Shown: positions 50,844 to 60,484, numbered from the stretch's first letter. The stretch is 64,000 bases of DNA from Flavobacterium crassostreae (GCF_001831475.1 NZ_CP017688.1:744001-808000), one strand, 5' to 3'. Translations and numbers: made by a program. Notes: generated by a model from the sequence alone, not told the origin.

Positions 50844-51773
50844 ATGATTACAAGTGTTTTTAAAAAATCTACGCCATTAAATTTTTCCTTAGTGGTATTT
50901 TTAATATTGGGTTTCTTTTTTATCTATCAAAGTCAAGATTGGAGCTGGACCAATTCTGCGGAGTTACTTTTTGAAAAAGCAGCTATTTTACTGGTTTTGT
51001 TCGGGTCTGTCTTTGTAACAAATTTTATTTCGTACAAAAATGGGGTGAGCAAAGATAGTGGCTATGTGGTGCTGTTTTTCTTTTTGTTTTTGATTTTTTT
51101 TCCTTCACTTTTAGATAATCTTAGTTTATTGCTTTCCAACTTTTTTATTTTGTTGGCACTTAGAAGATTGATTTCCCTACAATCCTTAAGTGCATCCAAA
51201 GAAAAGATTTTTGATGCCTCATTATGGATATTTGTAGCGTCACTATTTCATTTTTGGAGTATAGTATACATATTATTGGTTTTTATTTCTATAGTATTTC
51301 ATGTTTATAGAGATTACAGAAACTGGATTTTGCCATTTATTGCTTTTTTCTCTACAGCAGTAATTTTTGTAATGGTTAGTTTGGTTTTCAAGATAGACTA
51401 CTTGGATTATTTATACCAAAACATGCAGGTAGATTTTGACCTTTATTATTTTACCAATAACTATCAAAATGCAGCCCTGTCTATATACGCCACGGCTATT
51501 TTGTTTTTTATGATTTCTATTATCGGTAGTTTGTCTCACAGACCATTAGTACTTCATACTACCTACAAAAAAATCATTGCTTCCTTATGTATAGCAATAG
51601 TGGTGTACCTTATTTCTCCCAACAAAAGCAATGACCTATTGGTATATACCATAGCGCCAATGGCCATGCTTGCTACCAGCCATATTGAACTGCCTCAGAT
51701 CAAATTAAAGCAAGAAATGGTTTTGGTAGTACTACTGTTATGTAGTTTGTTTGCGTTTTTTTTCCAGTTATAA
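50844..51773 (+). CDS. DUF6427 polytopic membrane protein
   Basis: 309 residues, about eight to nine transmembrane helices, opening with MITSVFKKSTPLNFSLVVFL and ending in a C-terminal hydrophobic helix (VLVVLLLCSLFAFFFQL). It fits DUF6427. It converges on a degraded upp remnant, consistent with the usual DUF6427-upp neighbourhood. Function is unknown. Confidence 0.78.
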   Translation: MITSVFKKSTPLNFSLVVFLILGFFFIYQSQDWSWTNSAELLFEKAAILLVLFGSVFVTNFISYKNGVSKDSGYVVLFFFLFLIFFPSLLDNLSLLLSNFFILLALRRLISLQSLSASKEKIFDASLWIFVASLFHFWSIVYILLVFISIVFHVYRDYRNWILPFIAFFSTAVIFVMVSLVFKIDYLDYLYQNMQVDFDLYYFTNNYQNAALSIYATAILFFMISIIGSLSHRPLVLHTTYKKIIASLCIAIVVYLISPNKSNDLLVYTIAPMAMLATSHIELPQIKLKQEMVLVVLLLCSLFAFFFQL

Positions 51774-52035
51774 TTTGCCGCCATAGGCCAAAGCAGCTGC
51801 ATCCCCCAATCCCGGAATAATGCAGCCTTTGGATTCAGGCCAGAAACCCAGACCAGCAATATAGGTTAGCAATCTGTAGATGGCAATTGTTAGGCACTTT
51901 TTTGAGATTTCTTCTAAAACGCATGCTGTACTGTTGTCTTTCTTAGTCGGGTCCAAAAAGGATTCCGCACCGCTTGTATGGAACTAAACGATGGATTGGT
52001 ATGTGCTTTGAGTACTACCCTTGGTTTTGACATTG
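51768..52035 (-). pseudogene. upp: Decayed uracil phosphoribosyltransferase (upp) remnant
   Basis: Minus-strand sequence near 51768-51890 reads YIAGLGFWPESKGCIIPGLG, then DAAALAYGGKL before TAA. This is the C-terminal signature of bacterial Upp (the GYIIPGLGDAGD loop and end), with Asp/Gly changes in the loop. The upstream 150 bp contains shifted, interrupted frames (another stop-bounded piece starts MSKPRVVLKAHTNPSF at about 52033) and no PRPP-binding motif. The DUF6427-upp-DUF4254 order of relatives suggests a once-complete gene now broken. Confidence 0.6.
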
Positions 52036-52107
52036 TTTAAATACATAGATTACCAACAATCCAAAATAGATTTGTGTTTTGTAATTTTTTTATAAAAGTA
52101 TAAAAAG

Positions 52108-52115
52108 TATCTTTG
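52108..52115 (+). promoter_or_regulatory. -7 element of the DUF4254 gene
   Basis: TATCTTTG, 22 bp before the ATG. Confidence 0.65.
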
Positions 52116-52137
52116 TAACTATTAAAATATAAAAATT

Positions 52138-52746
52138 ATGTTTTCCAAACTAGCCTATTCCGTATTTGAAAAAAGTATCCAGGACTACCACCTACACAAC
52201 CAGGTAGACCAACCAATAAACAATCCTTTTCCTAAAGATAAATTTGAACATTTATTGTACCTAAAAAACTGGATTGACACCGTGCAATGGCATTTTGAAG
52301 ATATAATCCGGGATCCAAATATTGATCCAGTAGCGGCATTGAGTCTAAAACGAAAAATCGATGCCTCTAACCAAGAGCGCACCGATATGGTGGAGTATAT
52401 TGACAGCTATTTTTTGCAAAAATTTAGCACCGTAAGAGTAAAAGAAAATGCCAAAATCAATTCAGAGAGTCCAGCATGGGCATTTGATAGATTGTCTATT
52501 CTGGCTCTAAAAATATACCACATGAACGAAGAAGCGACCCGCTCTGAAGCTTCAGCAGAACACCGAGACAAATGCCAAGAAAAATTAAACATTTTACTCG
52601 AGCAAAGAACCGATTTATCTGCCGCAATAGATGACTTATTAAAGGATATTGAAAGTGGAGACAAATTCATGAAAGTGTACAAACAAATGAAAATGTACAA
52701 TGATGAAGAGTTGAATCCAGTTTTGTACCAAGGAAAAAAGCAATAG
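52138..52746 (+). CDS. DUF4254 family protein
   Basis: 202 residues, mostly helical. Reads FPKDKFEHLLYLKNWIDTVQWHFED, with the conserved RDPNIDPVAALSLKRKIDASNQERTD stretch (here in two blocks) and an alpha-helical tail. Matches DUF4254, found next to GT9 enzymes in Flavobacteria and linked by neighbourhood to lipopolysaccharide. Function is unknown. It is 39 bp upstream of the GT9 gene. Confidence 0.83.
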   Translation: MFSKLAYSVFEKSIQDYHLHNQVDQPINNPFPKDKFEHLLYLKNWIDTVQWHFEDIIRDPNIDPVAALSLKRKIDASNQERTDMVEYIDSYFLQKFSTVRVKENAKINSESPAWAFDRLSILALKIYHMNEEATRSEASAEHRDKCQEKLNILLEQRTDLSAAIDDLLKDIESGDKFMKVYKQMKMYNDEELNPVLYQGKKQ

Positions 52747-52785
52747 ATCCTAGTCGCGTTATTTTTAACCCAAAACCTGGTGTAA

Positions 52786-53844
52786 TTGTCCAATACAATC
52801 CAACATATAGCCGTCATGAGACTATCCGCAATGGGAGATGTTGCCATGACGGTTCCTGTTTTACAAGCCTTTGCAAAACAGTATCCCCATATAAAAATCA
52901 CGGTTTTATCCAGACCCTTTTTCAAACCTTTTTTTGACACCATTCCTTGCGTTGCCTTTGTTGCTTTTGATGAAAATGGAAGGCATAAAGGAGTGCTTGG
53001 TTTGTTTAGATTATACAAAGATTTGAAAGCGCTGCAGGTAGATGCTTTTGCAGATTTGCACCAAGTTTTGCGATCCAAAGTAGTGCGGTCTCTTTTCGCT
53101 TTGAGCGGAAAAAAAACAGCATCTCTAGACAAAGGCAGAGCCGAAAAAAAAGCACTCACCCGTGCTGAAAATAAAATTTTCAAGCCCTTGCCAACCATGT
53201 TTCAACGACATGCTACGGTTTTTGAAAGTTTGGGTTTTCCTCTAGATTTATTAAATCCTACTTTTCCTAAAAAAGCCACCCTAACCCAGAATATTGTAAC
53301 TGCGATAGGCGGAACGAGCGCCGTTATGATAGGTATTGCGCCATTTGCACAATACAATTCAAAAATGTATCCTTTGGATTTAATTCAAGAAGTGATCCAT
53401 CAACTAGCACCAAATACGGACTACAAAATACTACTCTTTGGTAGCGCAAAAAAAGAAGCAGCCCTATTAGATTCGCTTTTGCAACAGCACCCAAATGTGG
53501 CAAATGTGGCCGGAAAAATAACATTCACTCAAGAATTAGAATTGATAAGCAACTTAAATGTCATGCTTTCTATGGATTCTGGCAATGCGCATATTGCCGC
53601 CATGCTAGGAGTAGAGGTCATCACACTATGGGGAGCAACCCATCCCTATGCAGGGTTTATGCCCTTTAACCAGCCAATAACCAACGCCTTGGTTTCGGAT
53701 AGAACCAAGTACCCTTTATTGCCTACATCTGTTTATGGCAATAAAGACGTCAAAGGCTATCAAGACGCAATGCGAACCATTACGCCAGACCTTGTAGTAC
53801 AAACCATCCTCCAAAAAATAAACCATTCCAGAAGTACCATATAA
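52786..53844 (+). CDS. Glycosyltransferase family 9 (heptosyltransferase-like)
   Basis: 352 residues from TTG 52786 (IQHIAVMRLSAMGDVAMTVP). The TTG is preferred over ATG 52816 because GT9 proteins have a short strand (IAVxR) before MGD. GT-B features are SAMGDVAMTVPVLQA and SMDSGNAHIAAMLGVEVITL near residue 263, as in ADP-heptose:LPS heptosyltransferases. Adds a core-type sugar to LPS. Operon with DUF4254. Confidence 0.85.
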   Translation: MSNTIQHIAVMRLSAMGDVAMTVPVLQAFAKQYPHIKITVLSRPFFKPFFDTIPCVAFVAFDENGRHKGVLGLFRLYKDLKALQVDAFADLHQVLRSKVVRSLFALSGKKTASLDKGRAEKKALTRAENKIFKPLPTMFQRHATVFESLGFPLDLLNPTFPKKATLTQNIVTAIGGTSAVMIGIAPFAQYNSKMYPLDLIQEVIHQLAPNTDYKILLFGSAKKEAALLDSLLQQHPNVANVAGKITFTQELELISNLNVMLSMDSGNAHIAAMLGVEVITLWGATHPYAGFMPFNQPITNALVSDRTKYPLLPTSVYGNKDVKGYQDAMRTITPDLVVQTILQKINHSRSTI

Positions 53845-53881
53845 TCAAGGCGAGCCCTGCAGGTGTACTTTCGGAATGGTT
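53821..53881. terminator. Long inverted repeat closing the GT9 gene
   Basis: Arms AACCATTCCAGAAGTAC (53821-53837) and GTACTTTCGGAATGGTT (53865-53881) pair at 15 of 17 positions over a 27-nt loop. The left arm overlaps the GT9 stop region. It may act as a terminator for the converging genes. Confidence 0.45.
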
Positions 53882-53905
53882 CTATAAAAAAGAGTTTACA
53901 GTAGT

Positions 53906-54958
53906 TTAAACATCGTCATAATCTATCTTCAAAGCAGCAGAAGTAGGGTGCGCTTGGCAAGTCAAAATCAAGCCACTAGCAATTTCTTTATCCGTTAGGA
54001 TAGAATTTTTAGTCATCTCCGCAGTTCCTTCCGTTACACGAGCAATACAACTACTACAAATCCCACCTTGGCAAGAGTAAGGAGCGTCAATACCTTCTTT
54101 AAGAGCCGCATCCAGAATGGTTTGTTTCTGAGACATCTCAAAAGAAGTTTCTTCATCATCCACCATAACGGTAATTTTTGTATGGCCAGCCAACGACCCC
54201 GAAATTTCATTTTGGTGCACAGAAGAAGTAAAAAGCTCCAATTTAATAGCAGATTCCTTAATATTGTTTTCTCTCAAAACCCCCGTCACCGTATCGATCA
54301 TCGCCTCTGGTCCGCACAGATAAAAGGTATCAAAAGGCAACTCTTTGTGTTTGTTGTTTACAACAAAATTTACGGTTTCTTTTTCAATACGTCCAAACAA
54401 AGCATCCGCCACCTTAGTCTGGCTGTACACATAGTGTATAAACAAACGACCAATATATTGCAAATGCAACTGCTGTAATTCCGAATAAAAAATAGTTTCT
54501 TCGGGCGATTTATTGCCATAAACCAACACAAAAGAGCTTTTAGGCTCGCTTGCAAGCATGGATTTAATAATTGCCAATACCGGAGTGATACCACTTCCAG
54601 AAACAAAAGCGGCATAATTTTTTTGACGATCCGCCTTAGGTTCCAACGTAAATTTTCCCTCAGGAGCTCCCACTTCCAGAACATCGCCCGCTTTTAATTT
54701 AGTGTTAGCAAATTCAGAAAAAGCCCCGTTAGTAACCGCCTTTACCGCAATGCGCAATTCGCCGCTCTCTGGCGAAGAACAAATAGAGTACGCACGTCGG
54801 ATCTCTTGACCATCCAAGGTCAATTTAATAGTTACATATTGCCCGGCTACAAAGCGATAATTAGGTTGCAATTCCTGAGGAACATTAAAAAGTATAGAAA
54901 CCGCCGTTGCCGTTTCGCGTTTTACTTCTTTTATAGATAGTTTTAAAAATGAAGACAT
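53906..54958 (-). CDS. Ferredoxin-type flavin reductase (phenylacetate-hydroxylase reductase-like)
   Basis: 350 residues. FAD domain RRAYSICSSPESGELRIAVK near residue 55, NAD-binding SGSGITPVLAIIKSM near 120, and a C-terminal plant-type 2Fe-2S ferredoxin with four Cys (PYSCQGGICSSCIARV near 295-310, then LTCQAH near 335). Matches the PaaK/ferredoxin-NADP reductase family. In Flavobacteria a lone reductase of this kind usually donates electrons to an unlinked oxygenase or other acceptor. No paa genes are present. Confidence 0.9.
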   Translation of the reverse strand: MSSFLKLSIKEVKRETATAVSILFNVPQELQPNYRFVAGQYVTIKLTLDGQEIRRAYSICSSPESGELRIAVKAVTNGAFSEFANTKLKAGDVLEVGAPEGKFTLEPKADRQKNYAAFVSGSGITPVLAIIKSMLASEPKSSFVLVYGNKSPEETIFYSELQQLHLQYIGRLFIHYVYSQTKVADALFGRIEKETVNFVVNNKHKELPFDTFYLCGPEAMIDTVTGVLRENNIKESAIKLELFTSSVHQNEISGSLAGHTKITVMVDDEETSFEMSQKQTILDAALKEGIDAPYSCQGGICSSCIARVTEGTAEMTKNSILTDKEIASGLILTCQAHPTSAALKIDYDDV

Positions 54959-55027
54959 GAGTTAAATTTTTTACAAATATACTAAAGTCCTTAGGTTTCT
55001 TTAAATCAAAAAGAGCAATTTTTTTAG

Positions 55028-55093
55028 CCATTCCCAGCACCTTACTTTGGGCATGCCCCCGCCCCAAAAAGCGGGGTCGGGCTTCCATTCCCA
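55028..55093. repeat. GC-rich hairpin flanked by 9-bp direct repeats
   Basis: A sharp GC island in an AT-rich spacer: CCCGCCCC and GGGGTCGGG around an AAAAAGC loop form a strong hairpin (55056-55081). CCATTCCCA occurs at 55028-55036 and again at 55085-55093. The layout resembles a small mobile or REP-like intergenic element, but a single copy in the window cannot prove that. Confidence 0.5.
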
Positions 55094-55274
55094 ATCTTTT
55101 TTATTTTAGAAAAAAAAATAAAAAAGGATTTCCATTACATCCCTCATGCAAGCAACCCATAAATAACTAGATATAATTTTCACTTTCTCAAAAAGAAATG
55201 TAATTTTACCAGTTACATACTAAAAAGCTTTATTTAAAGTTTAAAGATAAAAACAATTCCCATTGAAAACCCCT

Positions 55275-57881
55275 ATGCGCAAACTAATCATTACCGTTGG
55301 ATTTTTGTTTTTTCTGGTAGCATGTTCCACCAAGAGAGACAGTTTTTTGTCCAGAAATTCCCATGCCTTAAGCACAGAATACAATATACTATACAACGGA
55401 CAAATAGGATTAGATAAAGGGATTAAAGACATCCAATCCAATCTCAAAGACAACTTCTGGGAACGCTTGCCTATTGAAAAAATGCAAATGCCCCAAGAAG
55501 AGTCCAACACCCCCAGACCCGCCAACGCCAATTTTGAGTTAGCCGAGACCAAGGCCACCAAAGCCATCCAGAAGCACTCCATGAATATTGATGCAAAAGA
55601 AAGAAACCCACAAATCGACGAAGCCTATTTGCTCCTAGGAAAAGCCCGATATTACGAGCAGCGTTTTCTGCCCGCCCTAGACGCATTTAATTACATACTA
55701 TACAAATACCCCAATAGCAGCAAAATATACGAAGCCAAAATATGGCGCGAAAAAACCAACATGCGCCTTGGCAATGATGCCTTGGTGGTCAACAACATCA
55801 GCACCATGTTGTTATTAAAACAAAAAGAACTAAAAAAACAAATACTCTCGGATGCCAACGCCTTATTATCCGAAGCCTACTTAAATTTAGAAGAAAAAGA
55901 CAGCGCCATAGCCAAATTAAAACTAGCCGCCCAATTTACTACCAATACCAACGATAAAGGCCGCTACCTATTTATCTTAGGACAATTATACCAAGAACTA
56001 GGGCAAAAAGACAGCGCACGCTACAACTACAACGCCGTAATTAAACAAAACCGAAAATCCGACAGAAAATATCTCATACACGCCCAAGTGCGCAAAGCCC
56101 AGCTTTTTGACCCCAAAGCAGGCGATACCACCTTGTTTCTAAAACGCTTTAACAAGCTATTGCAAGACAGAGAAAACAGACCGTATTTAGCCATTTTAAA
56201 CCACCAAATGGGTGCTTTTTTTGACCAACAAGGCCAACAAAACCAAGCCATTAAATACTATACTATTTCGTTAAACAAAACCAAAGACCAAGAGTACTTA
56301 ATGGCTTCTAACTACCGAAACCTAGCCAACCTATATTTCAAAAACGCAAAATACCCTATAGCGGCAAAGTATTACGATAGTACCTTAGTGAAACTAAACC
56401 CCAAAACTCGGGAGTTTAACAAGATAGATAAAATCCGTAAAGATCTAGACGAAGTCATTCTTTATGAGTCTATTGCCGCCCAAAACGACAGCATTCTCAA
56501 TCTTATAGCACTAACACCAGAGCAACAAAAACACTATTTTGAAAACCATATTGAAAAACTAAAAAAAGCAGAACAAGCCCAAAGAGTTTTAGAAGCAATA
56601 GAAAAAGAAAAACAAGAAAATATAGCCAGGAATAGTGCCGCCGCAGGCAATACTACCCCAATTGTAAACCAAGCAATAGGCCTTCCTCCAACACGACCAG
56701 ATTCTAAAACGGGATCCCAAACCAACAGCAGCTTTTATTTTTACAACCCTACCACAGTTGCTTATGGCAAAGTAAGTTTCAAAAAAATATGGGGCAACCG
56801 TTCTGGCACAGCAAACTGGAGATTACAAAACACCAAAAATAGCCCAGCTAACGCACTAGTTACAGCTGCAGACTCTCTCCAAATAAATCCCCAAACAGTT
56901 GCAGAGGCAATCCTGCCAGAAAACCATACCACAGCCTATTATATCCAGCAGTTGCCTACTGCCCAACGCACCATAGATAGTATATCCAAAGAGCGCAATA
57001 CGGCCTATTACCAGCTTGGAGTTATTTACAAAGAAAAATTTAAAGAATACGCTCTAGCGACCCAAAAATTAGAACAACTATTGGTACAAAATCCCGAAGA
57101 AAAACTAATTCTTCCTACAAAATACAATTTATACAAAATATATCAAATCACCAATAAAGAAAAAGCTGCAGCTCTACACAAAGAAATTACGTCCCAATAT
57201 CCAGATTCTAGATATGCACAAATACTAAACCATGCAAACCCAGAAGCACTATCCTTTGAGGGCACACCCCAAAACGTATATAATGCCATCTACCAACGCT
57301 ACCAAGAAGAACAGTACACAACCGTATTGGAAAACCTCGAAACCGCAATTTTGCAATTTTCGGGCGAAGAAATTGTCTCCAAGCTAGAACTCTTAAAAGC
57401 CAATACAGTAGGAAAACTACAAGGTCTAGCAGCCTACAAAACGAGTTTGCAATACGTAATGACCAACTACCCCAACACCGAAGAAGGCAAAAAGGCCAAC
57501 GAGATTTTGAACTACCAAATACCTGATTTAGAAAAAATAACTTTTACAACCAAAGAAACCTTCAACTGGAAGATACTCTATCTAGTAGGTTCCCAAACAG
57601 CCACGGATACCCAATTGTTGGAAGAAAAAATTAAAAAATGGATTGCAAGTCCTGGCCATTCCAACATAAGGTATTCTTTGGATAGCTATACTGCAACCGA
57701 AAATTTTATATCCCTACATGGATTTAGTTCCGAGACACAAGCCAAGAATAGTGCCGTGTTTTTACGAGACAACAAAGCCTACAAAATAGCTCCCAAAGCC
57801 ATTTTAATTACTAATGAAAATTATAAAGTAATCCAAATCAATAAAAACCTTACAGAATTTTTACAAGCCCTAAAACAATAA
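55275..57881 (+). CDS. sprE: PorW/SprE-like gliding and type IX secretion lipoprotein
   Basis: 868 residues from the ATG at 55275 (MRKLIITVGFLFFLVACS), lipoprotein with Cys16 or 17 of this start. TPR-type helices follow (AYLLLGKARYYEQRFLPALDAF, LFILGQLYQELGQKDSARYNYN and others). Length and placement just upstream of bactofilin and atp genes match SprE/PorW of Flavobacterium, an outer-membrane-linked type IX secretion component. A TTG at 55263 is a less likely start. Its C-terminal half also contains repeated TPR-like segments (NAIYQRYQEEQYTTVLENLE). Confidence 0.85.
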   Translation: MRKLIITVGFLFFLVACSTKRDSFLSRNSHALSTEYNILYNGQIGLDKGIKDIQSNLKDNFWERLPIEKMQMPQEESNTPRPANANFELAETKATKAIQKHSMNIDAKERNPQIDEAYLLLGKARYYEQRFLPALDAFNYILYKYPNSSKIYEAKIWREKTNMRLGNDALVVNNISTMLLLKQKELKKQILSDANALLSEAYLNLEEKDSAIAKLKLAAQFTTNTNDKGRYLFILGQLYQELGQKDSARYNYNAVIKQNRKSDRKYLIHAQVRKAQLFDPKAGDTTLFLKRFNKLLQDRENRPYLAILNHQMGAFFDQQGQQNQAIKYYTISLNKTKDQEYLMASNYRNLANLYFKNAKYPIAAKYYDSTLVKLNPKTREFNKIDKIRKDLDEVILYESIAAQNDSILNLIALTPEQQKHYFENHIEKLKKAEQAQRVLEAIEKEKQENIARNSAAAGNTTPIVNQAIGLPPTRPDSKTGSQTNSSFYFYNPTTVAYGKVSFKKIWGNRSGTANWRLQNTKNSPANALVTAADSLQINPQTVAEAILPENHTTAYYIQQLPTAQRTIDSISKERNTAYYQLGVIYKEKFKEYALATQKLEQLLVQNPEEKLILPTKYNLYKIYQITNKEKAAALHKEITSQYPDSRYAQILNHANPEALSFEGTPQNVYNAIYQRYQEEQYTTVLENLETAILQFSGEEIVSKLELLKANTVGKLQGLAAYKTSLQYVMTNYPNTEEGKKANEILNYQIPDLEKITFTTKETFNWKILYLVGSQTATDTQLLEEKIKKWIASPGHSNIRYSLDSYTATENFISLHGFSSETQAKNSAVFLRDNKAYKIAPKAILITNENYKVIQINKNLTEFLQALKQ

Positions 57882-57884
57882 AAC

Positions 57885-58310
57885 ATGTTCAACAAAAAAA
57901 ACACCCCTTACACCGAAGCTTTAGGTAAAACCAACAGAATAGTAGAAGGAACCATCATCACTGGAGACATTACCACCAAAACAGATTTCCGCTTTGACGG
58001 AGAACTAATAGGGAACTTTAAATCCACAGGAAAATTAGTTGTAGGCCCTACCGGAATCATCACCGGAGATATTGTTTGTAATAGTGCAGATATTGAAGGC
58101 AAGTTCAAAGGAACCATTCTGGTTACTGAGATACTCAACGTCAAGGCCAAGGCAAGCATGCAAGGAGAAGTAACCGTAGGCAAACTAGCCGTAGAGCCCG
58201 GGGCAGATTTTAGTGCTACATGTATCATGAAAGATACCACAAAAACCGCATTGCTAAGCGATGGAAAAGAAAACAAACCCAATGAAAACAAACCCAAAAT
58301 TAAACAATAA
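57885..58310 (+). CDS. Bactofilin
   Basis: 141 residues. Beta-helical core: EGTIITGDITTKTDFRFDG, then VVGPTGIITGDIVCNSADIEGK and NVKAKASMQGEVTVGKLAVE. Bactofilins polymerise without nucleotide into cytoskeletal filaments at the membrane. It lies 3 bp after sprE and overlaps the atpZ-like gene. Confidence 0.93.
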   Translation: MFNKKNTPYTEALGKTNRIVEGTIITGDITTKTDFRFDGELIGNFKSTGKLVVGPTGIITGDIVCNSADIEGKFKGTILVTEILNVKAKASMQGEVTVGKLAVEPGADFSATCIMKDTTKTALLSDGKENKPNENKPKIKQ

Positions 58311-58500
58311 GTGGATCGTAATGATGCAAATTCCTTTTCAAATGGGGACCATCATTTTTGCCTTTACCTTTTTAGGCATTTGGCTAGACAAAAAGTACAC
58401 ACAAACCAATTTATTTACCATAATTTTATCCCTTTTAGCGGTTTTTATAGCCTTGTATAACGTGATAAGACAGGTTAAAAACTTAAATAAAAAAGAGTAA
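58282..58500 (+). CDS. atpZ: AtpZ/AtpI family membrane protein
   Basis: 72 residues from the ATG at 58282 (MKTNPKLNNKWIVMMQIPFQ); a longer frame from 58261 would overlap bactofilin by more. Two transmembrane helices (PFQMGTIIFAFTFLGIWLD, then LFTIILSLLAVFIALY). AtpZ/AtpI proteins assist assembly or cation supply of the F0 c-ring. It is the first gene of the atp operon and overlaps bactofilin by 29 bp. Confidence 0.82.
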   Translation: MKTNPKLNNKWIVMMQIPFQMGTIIFAFTFLGIWLDKKYTQTNLFTIILSLLAVFIALYNVIRQVKNLNKKE

Positions 58501-58883
58501 TGCAAGCATTTTTAAATTTCATTAAATACCTCATTCCCTTTTCGTTAGTGTTGTTTTTGTCACAATATTTAATAGTAACTACGGCTTTTGGCGGACTAAC
58601 GTTTTTTTATTCTATTTGGAGTATTTACCTATTTCATATTGGGATAACGCTACTCTCGTATTTTTTTCTGTTGTTGGTACATACTACTCTTCCAGAAAAA
58701 ACCGGATTTAGCTTCATGGCAATTAGTTTATTGAAGATGTTAGCGGCAGTTGTTTTTTTGATTCCGTTATTGCAATCCGAAATAACCAGTAAAATTGGAG
58801 ATGTGGCCCTATTTTTTGTGCCTTATTTTTTTTATTTATTTTTTGAGACATTTTTTGCAATTCGTTTAATAAACAAGCATTAA
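58500..58883 (+). CDS. Small membrane protein of the atp operon (DUF6168-like)
   Basis: 127 residues with four transmembrane helices (IPFSLVLFLSQYLIVTTAFG and others). It starts with an ATG that overlaps the previous stop (TAATG). I associate this with DUF6168, found between atpZ and atpB in Flavobacteria. The topology is similar to AtpI; function is unknown. Confidence 0.65.
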   Translation: MQAFLNFIKYLIPFSLVLFLSQYLIVTTAFGGLTFFYSIWSIYLFHIGITLLSYFFLLLVHTTLPEKTGFSFMAISLLKMLAAVVFLIPLLQSEITSKIGDVALFFVPYFFYLFFETFFAIRLINKH

Positions 58884-58971
58884 AGACTACATTTGTGCCA
58901 AAAAGACGCCAACCAAGCACATATCTTTTTTAAAAACTAATTGATATATTTTCAAATGTGAATAAAATATG

Positions 58972-58979
58972 TACATTTG
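58972..58979 (+). promoter_or_regulatory. -7 element before atpB
   Basis: TACATTTG, 41 bp before atpB, so atpB-E-F-H-A-G can be transcribed apart from atpZ. Confidence 0.6.
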
Positions 58980-59019
58980 CAAAAAATTTTAAAACCTAAA
59001 ATTAGACAACTATTTAATA

Positions 59020-60159
59020 ATGATTATTTCAAATAAACCACTTCAGTTCTTGTTAGTTGCTTTTATGGCTTGTGTCCCTTACTTAGGTAATGCAAACCCT
59101 TTAAAGGATAGTGTTTCTGTTGCAAATACAGCAGAACCAGCGCACCATCTTGAGGCTACTCACCAAAAGAAAGAATTCAATGCTACAGATTTAATCAATT
59201 CTCATATTGGAGATTCTCACGAATTTCATATTGCAGATTGGGATGGGCATCCAATTTCGTTTTATTTGCCAGTTATTTTATGGACAAATAACGGATTAGA
59301 AGTTTTTTCTTCAGAGGCATTTCATCACGATAATTCTGGAGAACATGTAGTGGAGGTAAACGGTCAAAAATTAGTTCGTTTCAACGAAGTCATTTTTTAC
59401 GCAGACCAATACGAAGCCTTATCCACAGAAGACAGACAAAACGGTGCCTTTGCCTTTGATGCAAGACCACTTGATTTTTCAATCACCAAGAATGTGTTTT
59501 CGATGTTTATGTCTGCAATTGTTTTGTTTTTGTTGTTTTTAGCAGTAGCACGTTCTTACAAAAAGAATTCGTTAGCGCCAAAAGGTCTTGCAGGATTCTT
59601 AGAGCCATTAGTTACCTTTGTTAGAGATGAAATTGCAATTCCAAACATTGGTACCAAGCATTACGCAAAATATATGCCGTACCTTTTGACCATCTTTTTC
59701 TTCATTTGGATAAATAACCTTATAGGGCTGATTCCTTTTTTTCCTTTCAGTTCTAACTTAACAGGAAACATATATTTTACCTTTGTATTAGCATTTATTA
59801 CCTTTATTGTAACAACCTTAAGTGGAAACAAAGATTACTGGAGCCATATTTTAACCCCACCAGTACCAAAAGCATTATACCCAATTATGATTCCGGTAGA
59901 AATCATTGGGATGTTAACCAAACCTTTCGCTTTGATGATTCGTTTATTTGCTAATATAACAGCAGGTCACATTATCATTTTGAGTTTAGTTTCGTTAATC
60001 TTCATTTTTGAGACTGCCTGGGTTTCTCCTATCTCTGGAGCCTTTGTATTATTTATGAGTGTATTAGAGATGTTAGTAGCTGCTTTACAAGCCTACGTAT
60101 TTACTTTGCTATCAGCATTATTTATTGGTCAAGCTGTAGCAGAACACGACCACCACTAA
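59020..60159 (+). CDS. atpB: ATP synthase F0 subunit a
   Basis: 379 residues, longer than the ~270 of E. coli because of an N-terminal signal peptide (FLLVAFMACVPYLGNA) and a His-rich hydrophilic stretch (~residues 40-150). The core has five helices, the essential Arg in FALMIRLFANITAGH and ends AEHDHH. Subunit a forms the proton half-channels against the c-ring at the inner membrane. The extended N-terminus is usual in Bacteroidota. Confidence 0.96.
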   Translation: MIISNKPLQFLLVAFMACVPYLGNANPLKDSVSVANTAEPAHHLEATHQKKEFNATDLINSHIGDSHEFHIADWDGHPISFYLPVILWTNNGLEVFSSEAFHHDNSGEHVVEVNGQKLVRFNEVIFYADQYEALSTEDRQNGAFAFDARPLDFSITKNVFSMFMSAIVLFLLFLAVARSYKKNSLAPKGLAGFLEPLVTFVRDEIAIPNIGTKHYAKYMPYLLTIFFFIWINNLIGLIPFFPFSSNLTGNIYFTFVLAFITFIVTTLSGNKDYWSHILTPPVPKALYPIMIPVEIIGMLTKPFALMIRLFANITAGHIIILSLVSLIFIFETAWVSPISGAFVLFMSVLEMLVAALQAYVFTLLSALFIGQAVAEHDHH

Positions 60160-60181
60160 AATGTGTTTTATTAATTATTAA

Positions 60182-60400
<219 letters not shown>

Positions 60401-60412
60401 TTAAATTCTAAA

Positions 60413-60447
60413 ATTTCCTGTAGCGGTTGGCTACAGGAAGTTTTTTT
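60413..60447 (+). terminator. Intra-operon terminator/attenuator after atpE
   Basis: A perfect 10-bp stem TTCCTGTAGC / GCTACAGGAA, GGTTG loop, then G and T7. It would let some transcripts end after atpE, raising c-subunit mRNA relative to atpF-H-A-G. Confidence 0.8.
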
Positions 60448-60484
60448 ACAAAAACAAAAAACAATTTTTTAAATATATAAGTTT

